Positions 1-8,029 of a DNA stretch of 38,034 nt are shown here, one piece after another (positions within the stretch are counted from its first letter, which is position 1; each line of letters opens with the position of its first letter). The position numbers were made by a program, and so were the translations under genes. This stretch comes from a virus: the IMG/VR virus record IMGVR_UViG_3300012931_000045, positions 1-38,034 of that record, one strand, 5' to 3'. The notes below the pieces were generated by a model. The model had not been told where the DNA came from, ran no database searches, and worked only from the letters and a program-made list of their open reading frames with translations.

Positions 1-738
1 CAGTACTACCAACTACCGCCCGATTATCTGTTCCTGAACGAAATTACTATTACCGTCGGGGGAAAGGCGTACCCGATTGTCGAGGAGGAAAGCCAGGAAT
101 ATTGGGACTACCTGAATTTGACTTCGCAGACTAGCGACATACCGCAGAAATTCTTTATCAGGCAGAACTTCGGCATAGCGGGGGCGGAAATCGGCATATA
201 CCCCAAACCGGCAACCGCGGGCAACACGATCACGATTTCCTATGAGTCTACTGACGCCGACTTGAGCGTCGACAAATATACAGCAAGCACAATTACCTTA
301 GTAAACGGGAGTGCTACAGTCACGGGCGCGGCGACTGTCTTTACTACGGCTATGGTCGGGCGGTATTTGAATGTAGCCAAGCCGACAGGTGACGGGCTGT
401 GGTATAAGGTCGCCTCGTTTACCAGCACACTTGTAATGACACTTGAGAACGTCTACGAAGGGCCAAGTGGCGGGGGATTGACTTACCAAATAGCCGAACT
501 GTTCGCCCTGCCCGAGGAAATCCAACTGCTTCCCGTCTATTACGCGCTACAGCATTACTATTCGGGCAAGCAGAATATCAAACAGGAGGCGAAATATGTC
601 GGCCTGTTCGACAAGGGGTTGGAACTCGCCAAAAGACGCTGGGGGACAAAGACACGCTCGGCGATAATAAGGGGCGGCAACTTGTTCAGGAAATGGCCCG
701 TAGCCACGCCGTCCTATTTCCCGTCCAGCGCCACCTAA
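1..738 (+). CDS. Putative neck / head-tail adaptor protein, 5' end cut by window
   Basis: The frame is open from base 1, so the true start lies outside the window; 245 residues are visible. The ATG/TTG-like codon at 118 is internal, because the upstream residues (YYQLPPDYLFL) are clearly coding. Motifs such as SDIPQKFFIRQNFG and IGIYPKP resemble small connector/adaptor proteins that bind below the portal (P22 gp4 or T7 gp11 class), and the gene precedes a hub-sized protein as those do. The family assignment rests on size, order and general look, not on a decisive motif. It could instead be another minor head-completion protein. Confidence 0.6.
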   Translation, partial: QYYQLPPDYLFLNEITITVGGKAYPIVEEESQEYWDYLNLTSQTSDIPQKFFIRQNFGIAGAEIGIYPKPATAGNTITISYESTDADLSVDKYTASTITLVNGSATVTGAATVFTTAMVGRYLNVAKPTGDGLWYKVASFTSTLVMTLENVYEGPSGGGLTYQIAELFALPEEIQLLPVYYALQHYYSGKQNIKQEAKYVGLFDKGLELAKRRWGTKTRSAIIRGGNLFRKWPVATPSYFPSSAT

Positions 739-780
739 AAGGCGATTGCGTAAAAGAAGGAATAGTTATAAAATTGGAGT

Positions 781-1302
781 ATGAAAACTATTCCCAAAGC
801 GAAACGGATTTGTAAGAATTGCGAAAATATTTTTTATATTGATAGGTGGAAATTAAAATGGAAAAAGGCGATATTTTGTTCAAGGAAATGCGCAAATATC
901 GCCAATTTACCAAAACGACTGCCTTTTATAATAGGTCAGACTCCTTGGAATAAGGGTTTACATATTTATTTAGGTGGGAAAAGGTTTGAAAAAGGACAAA
1001 CGCCTTGGAATAAAGGTAAAAAATATGAACTTAAAAATAAAAAGGGGTGGATAAATAGTTTTGGTTACAAATTATTAAATAAAAAAAGAGAACATCGGAA
1101 AATTATCGAAGAATATTTAGGCAGGAAATTAACAAAAGATGAGATTGTTCATCACATAAATGGTATTCCTACCGACAATAGAATTGAAAATTTACAAGTG
1201 GTGACTCGTGGGGAACATCAAAGATTACATCATTTAGGAAGTCATTATGATAAAAACAGTCACACAAAAGCGCTTCTATTCAGGAATTGCGGAGTCGATT
1301 AA
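781..1302 (+). CDS. HNH homing-type endonuclease (173 aa)
   Basis: An N-terminal zinc finger (C11, C14, C33, C37) is followed by two copies of a GQTPWNKG motif (about 52-59 and 72-79), typical of DNA-recognition modules of phage homing enzymes. A C-terminal HNH_3-type nuclease follows (EYLGRKLTKDEIVHHINGIP, then DNRIENL, then H146 and H150). The gene is visibly AT-rich between GC-richer structural genes, which suggests recent transfer. A TATAAA box sits 8 nt before the ATG and GGAG is very close to it. Its last 56 nt overlap the start of the next gene in another frame, so it is wedged between the neck and hub genes. Such genes normally spread by cutting unoccupied alleles. Confidence 0.9.
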   Translation: MKTIPKAKRICKNCENIFYIDRWKLKWKKAIFCSRKCANIANLPKRLPFIIGQTPWNKGLHIYLGGKRFEKGQTPWNKGKKYELKNKKGWINSFGYKLLNKKREHRKIIEEYLGRKLTKDEIVHHINGIPTDNRIENLQVVTRGEHQRLHHLGSHYDKNSHTKALLFRNCGVD

Positions 1303-2695
1303 AGAAGGGTTGACTGGCGCGTGCAACTTCACCCGCAACATAAATATCGTTGACGAACCCTCCCAAATTACATTAATGCCTAAAACCGTCCTTGACAGCG
1401 GGGAAACGGTCACGGGGCTGGTTAAGTGGTGCGTTTCAGGCGCACCCTATAACACCAATACCTATTTCCTCGACGAGAACGGGCATTTCTATAAGCGGAC
1501 GGCGGGCGGGACGTGGTCGGACTTGCGGACTGTAGCCAACTGCCACGGCCAGGGCTTGGCGGTATGGGATGATTATGCATATTATACGGGCGATACATTC
1601 ATAGGCTTTTACGGGCCCCTGTCTGGCGTTCCGGCCTTTACCGATGCCTGGTGGGCAGGGCTAGAGGACACCTCGGACACAAAGTTCGCCCCCTGCATTC
1701 CCTTCAAGGAGGGCATCGCTTTCCTGACGGGCGGGGTAGTAAACTGGACTACTTTAGCGGGAAGCACCGCCAGCCGCTTGGTCTTGCCTAAAGGATTTGA
1801 GGGCAGGACGCTTGAAGTTCTGGATGAATACCTTGTCATCGGCGCGTGGCGGGGGACTTCCATACTTGACACCGAGGACGGCTACCTTTTCTTTTGGGAC
1901 GGCGACGCCACCACGTATAACTTCTTCGTCAAGATAAACGAGGGCGGGGCAAACGCCATACTCAACACCAAGAACAAACTGCTCTCAGTTGTCGGCTCGG
2001 CGGGGGTGCTCAACCTAAATTACGCGCCGTTCAACCACGTCCATACCATACCCAAGCTCGAGGGGGGGAAGTACCTCGACGTCTTCCCCGGCGCCGTCAG
2101 CAACTGGAAGGGCAAGGCGCTGATCGGGGTTTCGGGCGTCCACAATTCAGCCACCGTCAGGCAGGGCGTCTATACCTGGGCGAACAAGAGCGACCGCTAT
2201 CCCGAGGGCCTGTCAATGCCGTTCACCATCTCATCGGGCGCCTTTGACAGCGACGTGAAGATCGGCATGGTAAAGGGGCTGGGCGATGAGCTGTTCATAA
2301 GCTGGCAGGACGGGCAGAGTTACGGCGTTGACGTGGTGACCGACACCAACGCGCCCTTCATGGAGGGGATTTATGAGGGGCTGATATTCGACGACGCCGA
2401 CCCGACCAAGGGAATGCTGGCGCTCCGCCTGAAAGCGTCGCACCTGCCTTTAGCGGCGGGCGAAAGCATACAGTTGGGCTACAAGACCGACAGGAGTGCC
2501 AGCTATACGACGGGGACTGCCAACTCCACCGTCGGCGAAATGGAAACGCTATTGCCGATAACCGCCAGCGTGGCGAGGTGCAGGGACTTCCAGTACGAGG
2601 TCATCTTGGGCAACAACGGCAAGGTTTCAACCAGCCCCACTGTCACGGGGATAAGCTTACAGTACGACGACCTGGCCGACGAGGAGGAGTTTTGA
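1247..2695 (+). CDS. Putative tail hub / nozzle protein, beta-propeller-like (482 aa)
   Basis: Start is the ATG at 1247, with AGGAAG just upstream; the start lies inside the HNH gene. The protein is rich in short beta-strand repeats with aromatic and Gly-Asp turns (for example YFLDENGHFYKR, YLVIGAWRG, ELFISWQDG), as expected of a propeller. Residues near the N-terminus (SGIAESIKEGLTG then NFTRNINI) match the opening of phage hub/nozzle proteins. At 482 residues it is close to P22 gp10 (472) and follows a gp4-like gene as gp10 does. Its TGA overlaps the next ATG. It probably closes the neck or forms the short tail tube; the exact class is inferred. Confidence 0.6.
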   Translation: MIKTVTQKRFYSGIAESIKEGLTGACNFTRNINIVDEPSQITLMPKTVLDSGETVTGLVKWCVSGAPYNTNTYFLDENGHFYKRTAGGTWSDLRTVANCHGQGLAVWDDYAYYTGDTFIGFYGPLSGVPAFTDAWWAGLEDTSDTKFAPCIPFKEGIAFLTGGVVNWTTLAGSTASRLVLPKGFEGRTLEVLDEYLVIGAWRGTSILDTEDGYLFFWDGDATTYNFFVKINEGGANAILNTKNKLLSVVGSAGVLNLNYAPFNHVHTIPKLEGGKYLDVFPGAVSNWKGKALIGVSGVHNSATVRQGVYTWANKSDRYPEGLSMPFTISSGAFDSDVKIGMVKGLGDELFISWQDGQSYGVDVVTDTNAPFMEGIYEGLIFDDADPTKGMLALRLKASHLPLAAGESIQLGYKTDRSASYTTGTANSTVGEMETLLPITASVARCRDFQYEVILGNNGKVSTSPTVTGISLQYDDLADEEEF

Positions 2696-3168
2696 TGCCC
2701 AAGAAAAACACGGCCCAAATGCCGGAAGTAAAACCAGTTGTAGTCATACCGCGGGAACGGGTCGGGCAGGCTGGCTTGATGCCGGCGGCGGTAAAGAACA
2801 GGAACATAGGCCAGGACATATTATTGTCAAATTCAGGGCTAGGCTCGGCAGTCCTTAACAACGGCGGCGAGGCGCTTTTTACCTCAACGCTCTCGACAAC
2901 CAACAATGACAGGGTGATGGCGGTTTACGACATAACGCTTTATTTAGCCTCAGTTGCCGCCGGGAATGAAATGCCCAGCTTCGGCGGGACGGTCGACATG
3001 AGCCAGTGGCAGGTCGTCGGCGGCTGGAACGACTGGGGGGCGACGAACAACCTGAACGTAAAGAACCGCCTGTATGTCCGCAACATATCGGCGGGGGCGG
3101 CACAGACCGTCATTTATTATTCACAGGCAAGGGTACTGGTCAATACCCAGCGGCAGGCAAACGCATGA
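2695..3168 (+). CDS. Small virion protein of unknown function (157 aa)
   Basis: Starts at the ATG overlapping the previous stop (TGATG), with GAGGAGGAG upstream as SD; the reading frame is open further upstream but that part overlaps the hub gene. The C-terminal 100 residues are beta-rich and hydroxyl-rich (TSTLSTTNNDRVMAVYDITL, VKNRLYVRNISAGAAQ), like small phage decoration or tail-accessory proteins; the N-terminus is basic and proline-containing. Translational coupling to the hub gene suggests a virion component. No family is recognised. Confidence 0.6.
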   Translation: MPKKNTAQMPEVKPVVVIPRERVGQAGLMPAAVKNRNIGQDILLSNSGLGSAVLNNGGEALFTSTLSTTNNDRVMAVYDITLYLASVAAGNEMPSFGGTVDMSQWQVVGGWNDWGATNNLNVKNRLYVRNISAGAAQTVIYYSQARVLVNTQRQANA

Positions 3169-3371
3169 AGGTAAAGATCGAACTATTCGAGGAAGGGCAA
3201 TTCGCAGTAAGCTCGGACTGCGAGATCAAGATCGGCAAGAACCCGCCCCTGCAGACAGTCGAGCTCGACCTGCCCGATGTCCAGGGGCTTATGCTCATCC
3301 ACTACCCGCAGGCATTCCTCGAATACGACAAGGACAGGAAAAAACTGAAAGTCAAAAGTGGTATAATTTAA
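3165..3371 (+). CDS. Small hypothetical protein (68 aa)
   Basis: The ATG overlaps the preceding TGA (ATGA), indicating translational coupling. The product is a compact mixed-charge protein beginning MKVKIELFEEGQFAV and ending with a basic tail; no family is recognised. Its final codons overlap an extended -10 promoter (TGGTATAAT at 3359-3367), so the end of the gene doubles as the promoter of the next transcript. Confidence 0.6.
   Translation: MKVKIELFEEGQFAVSSDCEIKIGKNPPLQTVELDLPDVQGLMLIHYPQAFLEYDKDRKKLKVKSGII
3359..3367 (+). promoter_or_regulatory. Extended -10 promoter TGGTATAAT
   Basis: TG-N-TATAAT with the TATAAT at 3362-3367, embedded in the last codons of the preceding gene. No good -35 is seen; the TG extension can compensate. 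Expected start of RNA is near 3374, directly at the foot of the hairpin that follows. The same nine-base box recurs at 8466, 30694 and 33194. Confidence 0.6.
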
Positions 3372-3374
3372 CCA

Positions 3375-3410
3375 GAGTGCTAAAAGCAGCTAGAAAGGCG
3401 CTCATTTTTT
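3375..3410 (+). terminator. Hairpin plus U-tract directly before an ATG
   Basis: GAGTGC (3375-3380) pairs with GCGCTC (3398-3403) with one G-U pair, followed by ATTTTTT and then the ATG at 3411. It looks like a weak intrinsic terminator, but it lies between a promoter and a gene with no SD, so it may be an attenuator or a 5' hairpin leader. Confidence 0.5.
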
Positions 3411-4370
3411 ATGGCTGGAATACCGTTTCAGGACATCAAATATTCAGACGTCGCACAGCAGGGCCAGGGCGAAAAGGACACCTACGCCCGCAAGTACGGC
3501 TACCCGGGCTGGAATGAAATGGAAGCGGCGGGGGGTGCTAACCTCATCGGCGGTTACGGCACGTTTTCCGCAGGCCCTAGTTCCTCCGACATCCTCGCTA
3601 AGCAGGCCGCCGAGGAAGAGAAACTGTTCGGGGAATACGAAACTATCCGGGCCGGGCAGGAAAAACTTCCCGCATTGTACGCACGCCTGAAGACTGAAAC
3701 GCCAGGCTACGCCAGCGCCCAAACACAACTGGAAACCGCAAGGGGTGAAGTTGCCCGGGTCAAGGCAATACTTGACAGGCTCGAGGAAGACGTGAACGCC
3801 ACCACCACCCAGGGCCAGGGATTTGTCAGCGAGGCGCAACGCAATAGGATATTAACGCAAGCTGAGGCGCCGCTCAGGAAAGACTTAGGCCGCTACCTTA
3901 CGGGCCAGGAAATAGCCGCGGGGCAAGTTTCAGCCGCGCAGACAGAGATCGGCCAGCAATTTAGCCTAGCGACTTCGCAACAGGAACGGGAGATGGAGAA
4001 CATTAAGATGCGCATTGTCGCTTTTTCAGACAGGGCCGCCCGCGAAATGAATGCATATACGGCCGACAAGAAAAATGAGCTTGACCTTTATATCGAAAAA
4101 TTGAGGGTTGAAGGCACGCTTACGCAGCAGGAAATGGTAAATGCCAGCCAACTCGCCCAAATTGAACGCCAATCCATCGCAGATGCAAAGAAGATACAGA
4201 TACAAATGGAGGCAAATGTCAAAGAAGCCATACTTAAGAAGGGCGCGGGGGTTGGCACTACGGCTGGCGCTACAGTTGCAGCGCCTACGTCTCCCAAGCC
4301 GACTACGGCCCCCACTTCAAGCAGCTTTGGCGGATTTAACTACTACTCCAATTTATTCAATGAATTTTAA
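3411..4370 (+). CDS. Coiled-coil virion-associated protein (319 aa)
   Basis: Alanine-, glutamine- and glutamate-rich. Long helical stretches (about residues 60-280) show heptad-like patterns such as EMVNASQLAQIERQSIADAK. A Thr/Pro/Ser-rich linker (about 283-305) and a short aromatic tail FGGFNYYSNLFNEF follow. No SD precedes the ATG, which follows a U-tract. Position between hub genes and a large membrane-active protein suggests an internal virion (ejection) protein or tail needle. The sequence alone does not decide, and no family is recognised. Confidence 0.6.
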   Translation: MAGIPFQDIKYSDVAQQGQGEKDTYARKYGYPGWNEMEAAGGANLIGGYGTFSAGPSSSDILAKQAAEEEKLFGEYETIRAGQEKLPALYARLKTETPGYASAQTQLETARGEVARVKAILDRLEEDVNATTTQGQGFVSEAQRNRILTQAEAPLRKDLGRYLTGQEIAAGQVSAAQTEIGQQFSLATSQQEREMENIKMRIVAFSDRAAREMNAYTADKKNELDLYIEKLRVEGTLTQQEMVNASQLAQIERQSIADAKKIQIQMEANVKEAILKKGAGVGTTAGATVAAPTSPKPTTAPTSSSFGGFNYYSNLFNEF

Positions 4371-4372
4371 TT

Positions 4373-6310
4373 ATGGATGACGAACTAAGACGGAAAATCC
4401 AAAGGGCAAGGGAATTGGGCTGGCCGGAGGATATAATCCAGCCACTAGCCGCCAATTATATAGCGATGAAACAGAATGTCCCGGCCTTCGAGTCAACGGC
4501 GTCGGTCAGCCAGCAGTTTCTTGAAAATGCCACTCCCCAGGCATTGGAAACTACCGTACCGGCAAAAACGCAAAGGGTTAAGGGGTCGGAATACCTGCCG
4601 ATGGCGGGCGCAGTAGCGGGATCATTTGTCCCCGGCTTAGGACCGATCGGTGGCGGGGCAGTTGGCGCCGGCATAGGCGAACTTGCCCGGCAGGGCTTGG
4701 AGGGGGAGCAATTAGACCTAATGAAAGCCGGAAAAGAAGCGGGGATTGGTCTTGTTGGCGGAACAGTAGGGTGGGGAGCGGGGAAAATAGGCGGTTATTT
4801 ATTAAGGGGCGTCGGTAATTGGGCGGCCAAAGAAGCCGCGGGAGAAACTTTAAGGCTGACTGGTTCTAAGGTTGCCCCGGCGATCGAGAAGGGGATTGAC
4901 ATAAAAGGCGCTTTCCTTAAATGGGCGCCCAAATTAGGCTTGTCGTTTGACGACATGATCGGGCCAATAGCCGAGAGGGGCAAGGGTGGGGCAGTAAAAA
5001 CCCTGTTAACGGGTGAAGAAGGAGTCATAGACAGCGTTGCCAAGACCATAGGCAAGAAATTCAGGATTAGCGGAAAGTTGATAAAAGAAGCGGTCGAATT
5101 GGAAGCTGGGAACATAGGCGATGAGTTGGGTACTGGCCCTGTCAAGCGGGTGGCGCTAAAAAAAATCATTGAGCAGATAGGTGAAAAATACAAAAATGGC
5201 AAGTCAATAATTGACGCAAGGGAAATACTGAAAGCTGCCAATAAAAAGTTTGCCGACACTATCCTTGACACTACGAAAGATGCAGTCGCCAAAGCCTCAC
5301 AAAAGATAGAGGCTAACGCCATTAGGTCGGCACTTAAATCGAAATTCCCACAGATCGCTACAGCCCTCGACAACGAACAGGAACTTTTGGTGCTCAGGCC
5401 TTTATTAAACGAGGCGCGCAATAGGGCTTATGCGGAGGGCATGACGGGTAAATTGGCACGGGTCAGCTTGATGAACCCGCTTTCAACTGTCAACTTGGTT
5501 TTAGAGAGCCCTTTGATAACGGGGGTCGGCAGGAAAATCGGGGAAACCGCGATGAAAGCCGGGGCGAAAATACCGCCGGTTGCAGGCCAGGTAATGCCAA
5601 GAATGGGACAGTTACCCTCCACTCCCGGCGAAGTGCAAATGGGTGGGGAGGAAAAACAGGCACAGCAACAGGAATATACCGGCGACCAGGGCTATATCCA
5701 TGCCGCCGACGGAATTTACAGTGCCGACAGGACATGGAAATGGGACGCCGTTAAAAACGACTGGGTGCAAAATGCAGGAAGCGGCCAGGATGCCCAAAAA
5801 GAAAACCTGCGGTTGGCCATGCTTAATGCGGGAAGCGCGAAGGACTTTGATTTACTGATGAAAAAATATAAATTGTTAGGTGCAGGCGAAGAGGGCCAGC
5901 TGAATGTAAGTAAAGTAACCTCGCAAAACTATAGCAATGCCCTGTCCGGGGAAGACTCTTTTGCCAAGGCGAACGAGCTTATATTTAAGCCTGACGGAAA
6001 AACATTAGACAGAAATACCATTATCGCCCTAAAAACGCCCGGAACGCCCAACCAAAAAGCCCGGCAGCTTAAAGCATATCTTTATAATGTAGCCGATTCG
6101 TACCTTAGGCTAAGGACGGGGGCGCAGGCCAACCCGGCGGAAATTAAAAGGCTAGCGGACAGCCTTGAGCCGGGTTTATTTGACAGTGCGGAAACGATTA
6201 AAACCAAGCTGGGAATTTATGACATTACGTTCAACCAGATAATTAATTTAGCTAAAAATATGGACCTTGAAGAAACGGTATTGCAATACCCGAATGCAGC
6301 GATGGAATAA
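4373..6310 (+). CDS. Large internal virion / DNA-ejection-type protein (645 aa)
   Basis: The ATG follows the previous stop by two bases. Residues about 75-150 form glycine-rich hydrophobic segments (MAGAVAGSFVPGLGPIGGGA, GIGLVGGTVGWGAGKIGGYL) with GxxxG-like spacing, typical of phage proteins that insert into the host envelope during genome entry. The middle (about 190-350) is helical and charged. A short WKWDAVKNDWVQ motif near 455 may be a small adhesion fold. The C-terminal 170 residues are helical. The pairing with the coiled-coil gene upstream resembles sets of ejection proteins in short-tailed phages. Function is inferred from composition and order only. Confidence 0.6.
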   Translation: MDDELRRKIQRARELGWPEDIIQPLAANYIAMKQNVPAFESTASVSQQFLENATPQALETTVPAKTQRVKGSEYLPMAGAVAGSFVPGLGPIGGGAVGAGIGELARQGLEGEQLDLMKAGKEAGIGLVGGTVGWGAGKIGGYLLRGVGNWAAKEAAGETLRLTGSKVAPAIEKGIDIKGAFLKWAPKLGLSFDDMIGPIAERGKGGAVKTLLTGEEGVIDSVAKTIGKKFRISGKLIKEAVELEAGNIGDELGTGPVKRVALKKIIEQIGEKYKNGKSIIDAREILKAANKKFADTILDTTKDAVAKASQKIEANAIRSALKSKFPQIATALDNEQELLVLRPLLNEARNRAYAEGMTGKLARVSLMNPLSTVNLVLESPLITGVGRKIGETAMKAGAKIPPVAGQVMPRMGQLPSTPGEVQMGGEEKQAQQQEYTGDQGYIHAADGIYSADRTWKWDAVKNDWVQNAGSGQDAQKENLRLAMLNAGSAKDFDLLMKKYKLLGAGEEGQLNVSKVTSQNYSNALSGEDSFAKANELIFKPDGKTLDRNTIIALKTPGTPNQKARQLKAYLYNVADSYLRLRTGAQANPAEIKRLADSLEPGLFDSAETIKTKLGIYDITFNQIINLAKNMDLEETVLQYPNAAME

Positions 6311-6430
6311 TTAATGCCGTTTTATATTACCGGCAACCAAGCCGTATAAAAATAAAAAGCATAAGCCGAATATGATTGCCCAAAAATTAACCTGCAATAG
6401 CAGTGAAAAGAAATATATAAACAGGTGCAT
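6311..6430 (-). CDS. Hydrophobic 39-residue peptide, minus strand
   Basis: On the minus strand an ATG (6430-6428) opens a 39-codon frame ending in TAA at 6313-6311, immediately beyond the stop of the large ejection gene. The peptide starts MHLFIYFFSLLLQVNFWAII and continues hydrophobic (GLCFLFLYGLVAG) to a basic tail NIKRH. It would span the membrane once or as a tight hairpin with the tail inside. A consensus extended -10 (TGATATAAT) lies 8 nt upstream with TTTACT 17 bp before it, so the mRNA would be essentially leaderless. Role unknown: lysis accessory, exclusion peptide or regulator are all possible. Confidence 0.5.
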   Translation of the reverse strand: MHLFIYFFSLLLQVNFWAIIFGLCFLFLYGLVAGNIKRH

Positions 6431-6438
6431 ATAGTAGG

Positions 6439-6467
6439 ATTATATCATGCTGACGCCCTAAAGTAAA
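6439..6467 (-). promoter_or_regulatory. Minus-strand promoter TTTACT-N17-TGATATAAT
   Basis: Minus-strand -35 TTTACT (6467-6462), 17-bp spacer, -10 TATAAT (6444-6439) with a TG extension. It drives the 39-residue peptide. It is back-to-back with the plus-strand promoter at 6471, only 3 bp between the -35 boxes. Confidence 0.55.
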
Positions 6468-6470
6468 CCC

Positions 6471-6502
6471 TTGACAGTAGACTATTATTAAAATGTTATA
6501 AT
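6471..6502 (+). promoter_or_regulatory. Promoter for the lysis block, TTGACA-N20-TATAAT
   Basis: TTGACA at 6471-6476 and TGTTATAAT at 6494-6502; the 20-bp spacer is longer than usual but the -10 is extended. The ATG at 6513 has AGGAGG at 6504-6509, so RNA starting 7 nt after the -10 would begin inside or after that SD. Confidence 0.5.
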
Positions 6503-6512
6503 CAGGAGGAAT

Positions 6513-6818
6513 ATGGACAACGCAACAAATAATATCGATATGCAAGCAATCCGCGAGGCGGTACTGCGCCGGAGCCAGGGTGGGGTAGGAATGCCCGCTG
6601 CCTCACAAATGTCAGCACCGGCCGCGCCTAACCCAATGGGCGGGGCACCGACACCTACACAGCCGCCAGCCGCACCCGTTGGAGTGCCACCGACGGGAAC
6701 TGGCGGGCTATCGCAACCTGGCGTACAACGGCCCAAGATCGCACAGGGGACGAACTTCGACGAGGATACCAAGAGGATCGCCAAGACGCTCATTTCGAGG
6801 CTTATTCAGGTTCTATAA
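6513..6818 (+). CDS. Pro/Ala-rich small protein (101 aa)
   Basis: SD AGGAGG lies 3-8 nt before the ATG. The N-terminus (about 1-25) looks helical (MQAIREAVLRRSQ), the middle (about 26-75) is a low-complexity Pro/Ala/Gly/Thr linker, and the C-terminus (about 78-101) is a second helix (EDTKRIAKTLISRLIQVL). Two short helices joined by a flexible linker suggest a bridging or scaffold-like protein. No family is recognised. It is the first plus-strand gene after the divergent promoter pair. Confidence 0.55.
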   Translation: MDNATNNIDMQAIREAVLRRSQGGVGMPAASQMSAPAAPNPMGGAPTPTQPPAAPVGVPPTGTGGLSQPGVQRPKIAQGTNFDEDTKRIAKTLISRLIQVL

Positions 6819-6825
6819 AAATAAA

Positions 6826-7074
6826 ATGGGAAAAACCGAGAAACTACAAACGGTCGCCGCTGCCGCCGCTTCTGCGGCCATCGTCGCCTCCGACATAAAG
6901 TATATCCAGAGGGATGTCGGCCAACTTCAAAATGACGTCAAGCAAATTATGGAGAACCACCTTCCCCATTTGGAAACTAAAATACAGGAATTGAATACAA
7001 AAATAACCCTTTTTACCGCCATCAATATCGGGGGAATAATACTAGGCATCATTGCGACGCAAATACTTAAATAA
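6826..7074 (+). CDS. XhlA-like coiled-coil / membrane protein (82 aa)
   Basis: Start taken at the ATG at 6826, after the previous stop. Residues about 10-20 are Ala-rich, about 20-55 form a coiled coil (DIKYIQRDVGQLQNDVKQIM, LETKIQELNTK), and about 57-80 form one transmembrane helix ending at the C-terminus (INIGGIILGIIATQIL). This layout is that of XhlA-type haemolysin/holin-accessory proteins, which associate with the membrane and help release the lysin. It lies directly before the endolysin, which supports a lysis role. Confidence 0.65.
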   Translation: MGKTEKLQTVAAAAASAAIVASDIKYIQRDVGQLQNDVKQIMENHLPHLETKIQELNTKITLFTAINIGGIILGIIATQILK

Positions 7075-7075
7075 T

Positions 7076-7573
7076 ATGCAGACCTATCAGGAGTTTTTTA
7101 ACGTCTGGAATAACAAGCCGTGCGAGGTATCCGACCCGACCAATAAGGAGCAGTGCATGGACTTGGCCTACGCATGGGTTGACGCCAGGGAAATTCCGCG
7201 CGACACCATCGCCCACCTTTACGCCTACCAGGTCTATTCACAGCCCGTCGAAAATACATATATCCACTTCTACAGAATACCCAACCTCGCCCATACCATT
7301 CCCAAACAGGGCGACCTGATCGTCTGGAATTACACCTTTAACGGTGCGGCGGGCCATATCGGAGTCTGCCAAAGCGCCGACCTGAACAAACTTCAAGTAT
7401 TCGAGCAGAACGATCCTCTCTTGTCCGACTGCCACGTCAAGGAATACAACTACAACAATATCCTCGGATGGTTGAGGCCAGTCAATTTGGCGCAAACAGA
7501 CTGCCAGCCCTTCAAAGACCAGATCAGTGCACTACAGGCAAAAATCAATAACGCAAGAAACGCACTAAGTTAA
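7076..7573 (+). CDS. CHAP-domain endolysin (165 aa)
   Basis: Start chosen at the ATG 7076, just after the upstream stop; an in-frame TTG at 7052 would overlap the previous gene. The CHAP cysteine peptidase/amidase core is clear: catalytic C27 in QCMDLAYAW, the PKQGDLIVW strand (about 76-84) and catalytic H94 in GHIGVC. It should cut peptidoglycan peptide or amide bonds at the end of infection. There is no signal peptide, so export would depend on the holin-like neighbours. A short C-terminal coiled tail (about 148-165) follows instead of a recognised cell-wall-binding domain. No clear SD is visible. Confidence 0.85.
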   Translation: MQTYQEFFNVWNNKPCEVSDPTNKEQCMDLAYAWVDAREIPRDTIAHLYAYQVYSQPVENTYIHFYRIPNLAHTIPKQGDLIVWNYTFNGAAGHIGVCQSADLNKLQVFEQNDPLLSDCHVKEYNYNNILGWLRPVNLAQTDCQPFKDQISALQAKINNARNALS

Positions 7574-7589
7574 TCGGGGGTGAGGATTT

Positions 7590-7757
7590 ATGGATTTATT
7601 AGTTAAGATTTTAGTCGGCATTGGTATTATCTGGCTGGTCCAGACTTTTCTGGAGGCTATCGTATTAAAAGAACCCGCCCACAAAATAGTATTTGTCATT
7701 ACTATTATTTTAGTCGTGCTTTGGCTCGTGTCGGGCCAGACATTATTGCTTAAATAA
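7590..7757 (+). CDS. Small two-helix membrane protein, holin-like (55 aa)
   Basis: A strong SD (GGGGGTGAG) lies 6-14 nt before the ATG. Two hydrophobic segments (LLVKILVGIGIIWLVQTFL, about 3-21; IVFVITIILVVLWLVSG, about 34-50) flank a short charged loop (KEPAHK). Size, topology and position just after the endolysin fit a holin or antiholin, but no family signature is seen. Confidence 0.6.
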   Translation: MDLLVKILVGIGIIWLVQTFLEAIVLKEPAHKIVFVITIILVVLWLVSGQTLLLK

Positions 7758-7769
7758 GGTGGTGAGAAT

Positions 7770-8027
7770 ATGGTCAATTTATTCGGAATTTTACTGCCGC
7801 CGTTTATCGACCTTATCAACCGCAAGGTCAAGGACTCAGACGCCCGCTTTTGGGTTTCGGTGGGGGTTTGTATTTTAATCGGCGCAGTTGTCAATTATTT
7901 CGCCAATGGTTATCATTTCAACTGGGCCACAATCGAGGGCAATATAATCGCGGTATTCGGCTGGGCGCAACTGGCCTACAAGGGAATTTACGAGGATTCA
8001 AGACTGCAGGAGGTTATAAGAGGTTAA
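7770..8027 (+). CDS. Membrane protein, holin-like (85 aa)
   Basis: SD AGGTGGTGAG precedes the ATG. A segment near the N-terminus (NLFGILLPPFIDLI) and a clear transmembrane segment at about 28-45 (FWVSVGVCILIGAVVNYF) are followed by a third hydrophobic stretch at about 53-70 (IEGNIIAVFGWAQLAYKGIY). It is similar in size to small phage holins. With the 55-residue neighbour it may form a holin/antiholin pair; which is which cannot be told. Confidence 0.6.
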   Translation: MVNLFGILLPPFIDLINRKVKDSDARFWVSVGVCILIGAVVNYFANGYHFNWATIEGNIIAVFGWAQLAYKGIYEDSRLQEVIRG

Positions 8028-8029
8028 TT

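Noticed and set aside
3074-3517. Plus-strand frame covering the end of one gene and the start of another
   Set aside because: It spans a promoter and hairpin and overlaps two better genes; its composition (Arg/Pro-rich) is that of a frame shadow.
4795-5421. Long minus-strand frame opposite the ejection-type gene
   Set aside because: It is a shadow of the plus-strand gene, Ser/Leu-rich, with no SD or promoter and no recognisable domain. The same applies to minus frames at 24249-24827, 32118-32747 and 35784-36290.
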